Shown here: positions 5,622 through 6,690 of the stretch, piece by piece
Position numbering within the stretch: the first letter of the stretch is position 1
Layout: each line of letters opens with the position of its first letter
From: Faecalibacterium sp. UBA7177
Lineage (GTDB): Bacteria; Bacillota; Clostridia; Oscillospirales; Ruminococcaceae
Direction: 5' to 3'
Length of the DNA: 6,690 bases
NCBI GenBank assembly: GCA_002491225.1
Contig: DKVN01000027.1
Span: 1-6,690, forward strand
Made by a program: the position numbers and the translations under genes
Notes under the pieces: generated by a model
What the model was told of the DNA's origin: nothing
Databases searched by the model: none
The model's input: the letters and a program-made list of their open reading frames with translations, nothing else

Positions 5622-6434
5622 ATGAAATATGGCTGCCGCGCCCATGATTATGGCCGCTTGCCCGCAAAAAAGCTGGCGGATACCCTGAAGAGCAACGGCT
5701 ACAATGCCACCCAGCTGGCCATCCCAAAGGCGATTGAGGGCATTGAGAGCATTTCCTGTGTCACGCCCGGGCAGCTGAACGAGATCCGGGCCGCCTTCAG
5801 CGCCGCGGATGTCGAGATCACGGTTCTGGGCTGCTATCAGGACCTGGGCAGCCCGGTTGCTGAGGTTCGCAGGGACGCTGTTGCCAATGTATCCTGCGCG
5901 CTGCGCTGCCAGAGCCTTCTCGGCGCCAAATGTGTTGGCAGCGAGAGCTCCTGCCGCGACCTGACCGAGGAGGAAAAGGCCGCCACGCTGCCGCTGCTGA
6001 CCGACAGCGTTCTGCGCATTGTGGAACAGGCCGCAAAGGAAGACGGCTGCTTTGCGCTGGAACCCGTGTTTGTTCACACGCTGGGCACGCTGGAGGCTCT
6101 GCGCAGGCTGAAGGAGACCGTGGCCGACCCCAAACATTTCCATATCATCCTTGACCCGGTCAACCTGCTGACCGCCGAGACCGCGGCCCAGCAGGACGCG
6201 TTCTGGCCCGGCTGGTGCGAGGTCATCGGGCGGGACCTGGCCTGTGTCCATGTGAAGGATGCCCGCTTTGTGCCCAATGCGCCGCGCATTCCCACCGCGC
6301 TGGGTGAGGGCGAGATGGATTATACGATCATCCGTTCCTGGCTTCACCGCGAGTACCCGGATGCTGTGCTGCTGAGGGATGAGGCGATTATGCCGGCGGC
6401 CAGGGCGGATTTGGAGTATATGAAGAAAATGTGA
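5622..6434 (+). CDS. TIM-barrel sugar isomerase/epimerase (AP endonuclease 2 family)
   Basis: This 270-residue cytoplasmic protein belongs to the xylose isomerase-like TIM-barrel superfamily (AP endonuclease 2 fold), whose members isomerise or epimerise sugars and sugar acids with a divalent metal. Four acidic or histidine residues fall where the family places its metal site, each at the end of a strand: E147 in ALEPV, D178 in IILDPVN, H210 in CVHVKD and E254 in LLRDEA. In ketose 3-epimerases of this fold the first and last glutamates are also the catalytic pair, so the active site looks intact. Length is normal and no signal peptide is present. It follows the permease genes but is separated from them by a strong terminator, with its own ribosome binding site and a second terminator after it. 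The substrate cannot be read from sequence. The neighbourhood suggests a mannose-derived sugar or another product of the imported glycoside. Confidence 0.85.
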   Translation: MKYGCRAHDYGRLPAKKLADTLKSNGYNATQLAIPKAIEGIESISCVTPGQLNEIRAAFSAADVEITVLGCYQDLGSPVAEVRRDAVANVSCALRCQSLLGAKCVGSESSCRDLTEEEKAATLPLLTDSVLRIVEQAAKEDGCFALEPVFVHTLGTLEALRRLKETVADPKHFHIILDPVNLLTAETAAQQDAFWPGWCEVIGRDLACVHVKDARFVPNAPRIPTALGEGEMDYTIIRSWLHREYPDAVLLRDEAIMPAARADLEYMKKM

Positions 6435-6542
6435 GGCAGGGCAGCGCTGCGGCCCTTTGCGCTTTTTGGGGCAGCCCAAAGGCGGCAGGGGGCGGGATCA
6501 GGGCAAAAACAGCAGGGCCGCCCATAAAAGGCAATAAAAAAC

Positions 6543-6587
6543 CTCCCGGCTGTACGTCGCTTTCAGGCGTACAGCCGGGAGCTTTTT
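6543..6587. terminator. Strong bidirectional intrinsic terminator after the epimerase gene
   Basis: A perfect 14-bp stem, CTCCCGGCTGTACG (6543-6556) with CGTACAGCCGGGAG (6568-6581), has an 11-nt loop and is followed by C and a T5 run (6583-6587). An A6 run (6536-6541) in front makes it usable by - strand transcripts too. It ends the epimerase transcript about 110 bases after the stop codon. The two-way form may mean that a convergent gene ends to the right. Confidence 0.92.
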
Positions 6588-6674
6588 ATGTGGGCCGCAG
6601 GGCAAAAGCGATCAGGCAGCAGGCAGAGGGTCAGGCAGCCCAGCCGGGTGCAGATGACCCGTGCCGTGATAAGG

Positions 6675-6680
6675 TACAAT
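6675..6680 (+). promoter_or_regulatory. Possible -10 box at the right edge
   Basis: TACAAT matches the -10 consensus TATAAT at five of six positions and lies in the short stretch after the terminator, so it could start a transcript leaving the window to the right. The -35 region 17 bp upstream (AGATGA) is poor and there is no TG extension. Otherwise I see nothing firm in 6588-6690. Confidence 0.2.
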
Positions 6681-6690
6681 AAGTTTCGCA

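Noticed and set aside
5555..6611. 12-base direct repeat GGGCAAAAGCGA at 5555-5566 and 6600-6611, either side of the epimerase gene
   Set aside because: About one 12-base repeat is expected by chance in a window of this size, and the flanks do not extend the match, so there is no basis for an element or att site.
6612..6689. Possible C-terminal end of a convergent - strand gene (25 codons to a TGA at 6612-6614)
   Set aside because: The bidirectional terminator makes a convergent gene plausible, but two other - strand frames also stay open for 19 or more codons and none has a recognisable motif, so no frame can be chosen.
1..6690. CRISPR arrays, tRNA/rRNA genes, transposases, integrases or phage genes
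   Set aside because: No regularly spaced repeats, cloverleaf-like sequences or mobile-element proteins were seen on either strand. The window is an ordinary carbohydrate locus in gene content.

Overview
The window is a GC-rich (about 60% by eye) bacterial carbohydrate-use locus with every recognisable gene on the + strand. Canonical AAGGAGG-type ribosome binding sites, GTG as well as ATG starts, A-rich/U-rich bidirectional intrinsic terminators, and a transporter of the Gram-positive sugar ABC type without a local ATPase suggest a high-GC gut Firmicute (Clostridia, perhaps the Faecalibacterium/Gemmiger/Subdoligranulum side of Oscillospiraceae). The genus-level part is a weak inference.

Layout. 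Positions 1-262 are an upstream regulatory region: a GC-rich hairpin at the left edge, an extended -10 promoter at 111-119 and a leader of about 137 nt. Positions 263-3427 encode a large cytoplasmic GH38 alpha-mannosidase of the MAN2C1-like type with all key active-site residues in place. A 245-bp AT-richer intergenic region (3428-3672) carries a second extended -10 promoter that shares an 11-base string with the first. Positions 3673-4551 and 4551-5375 encode the two membrane subunits of a CUT1-type sugar ABC transporter; they overlap by one base (TGATG). A strongly structured 3' region of stacked inverted repeats ends in a strong intrinsic terminator (5490-5530). Positions 5622-6434 encode a TIM-barrel sugar isomerase/epimerase (AP-endonuclease-2 fold) with an intact E-D-H-E metal set. 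It is followed by a second strong bidirectional terminator (6543-6587) and about 100 bases with no supported gene.

How it may work: the two permeases import an oligosaccharide, probably alpha-mannosidic, with a solute-binding protein and an ATPase encoded elsewhere. The cytoplasmic mannosidase removes alpha-mannose from it, and the epimerase/isomerase acts on a released or derived monosaccharide. This assignment rests on gene neighbourhood and is not proven by sequence.

Nothing here is a clearly new biological system. The observations most worth checking are regulatory: two promoters sharing an extended -10 element and a similar upstream motif at class-II-like and class-I-like distances, a start-stop AUGUGA overlapping the GUG start of the first permease, and a palindrome plus hairpin chain ahead of the terminator that separates the epimerase from the transporter genes.
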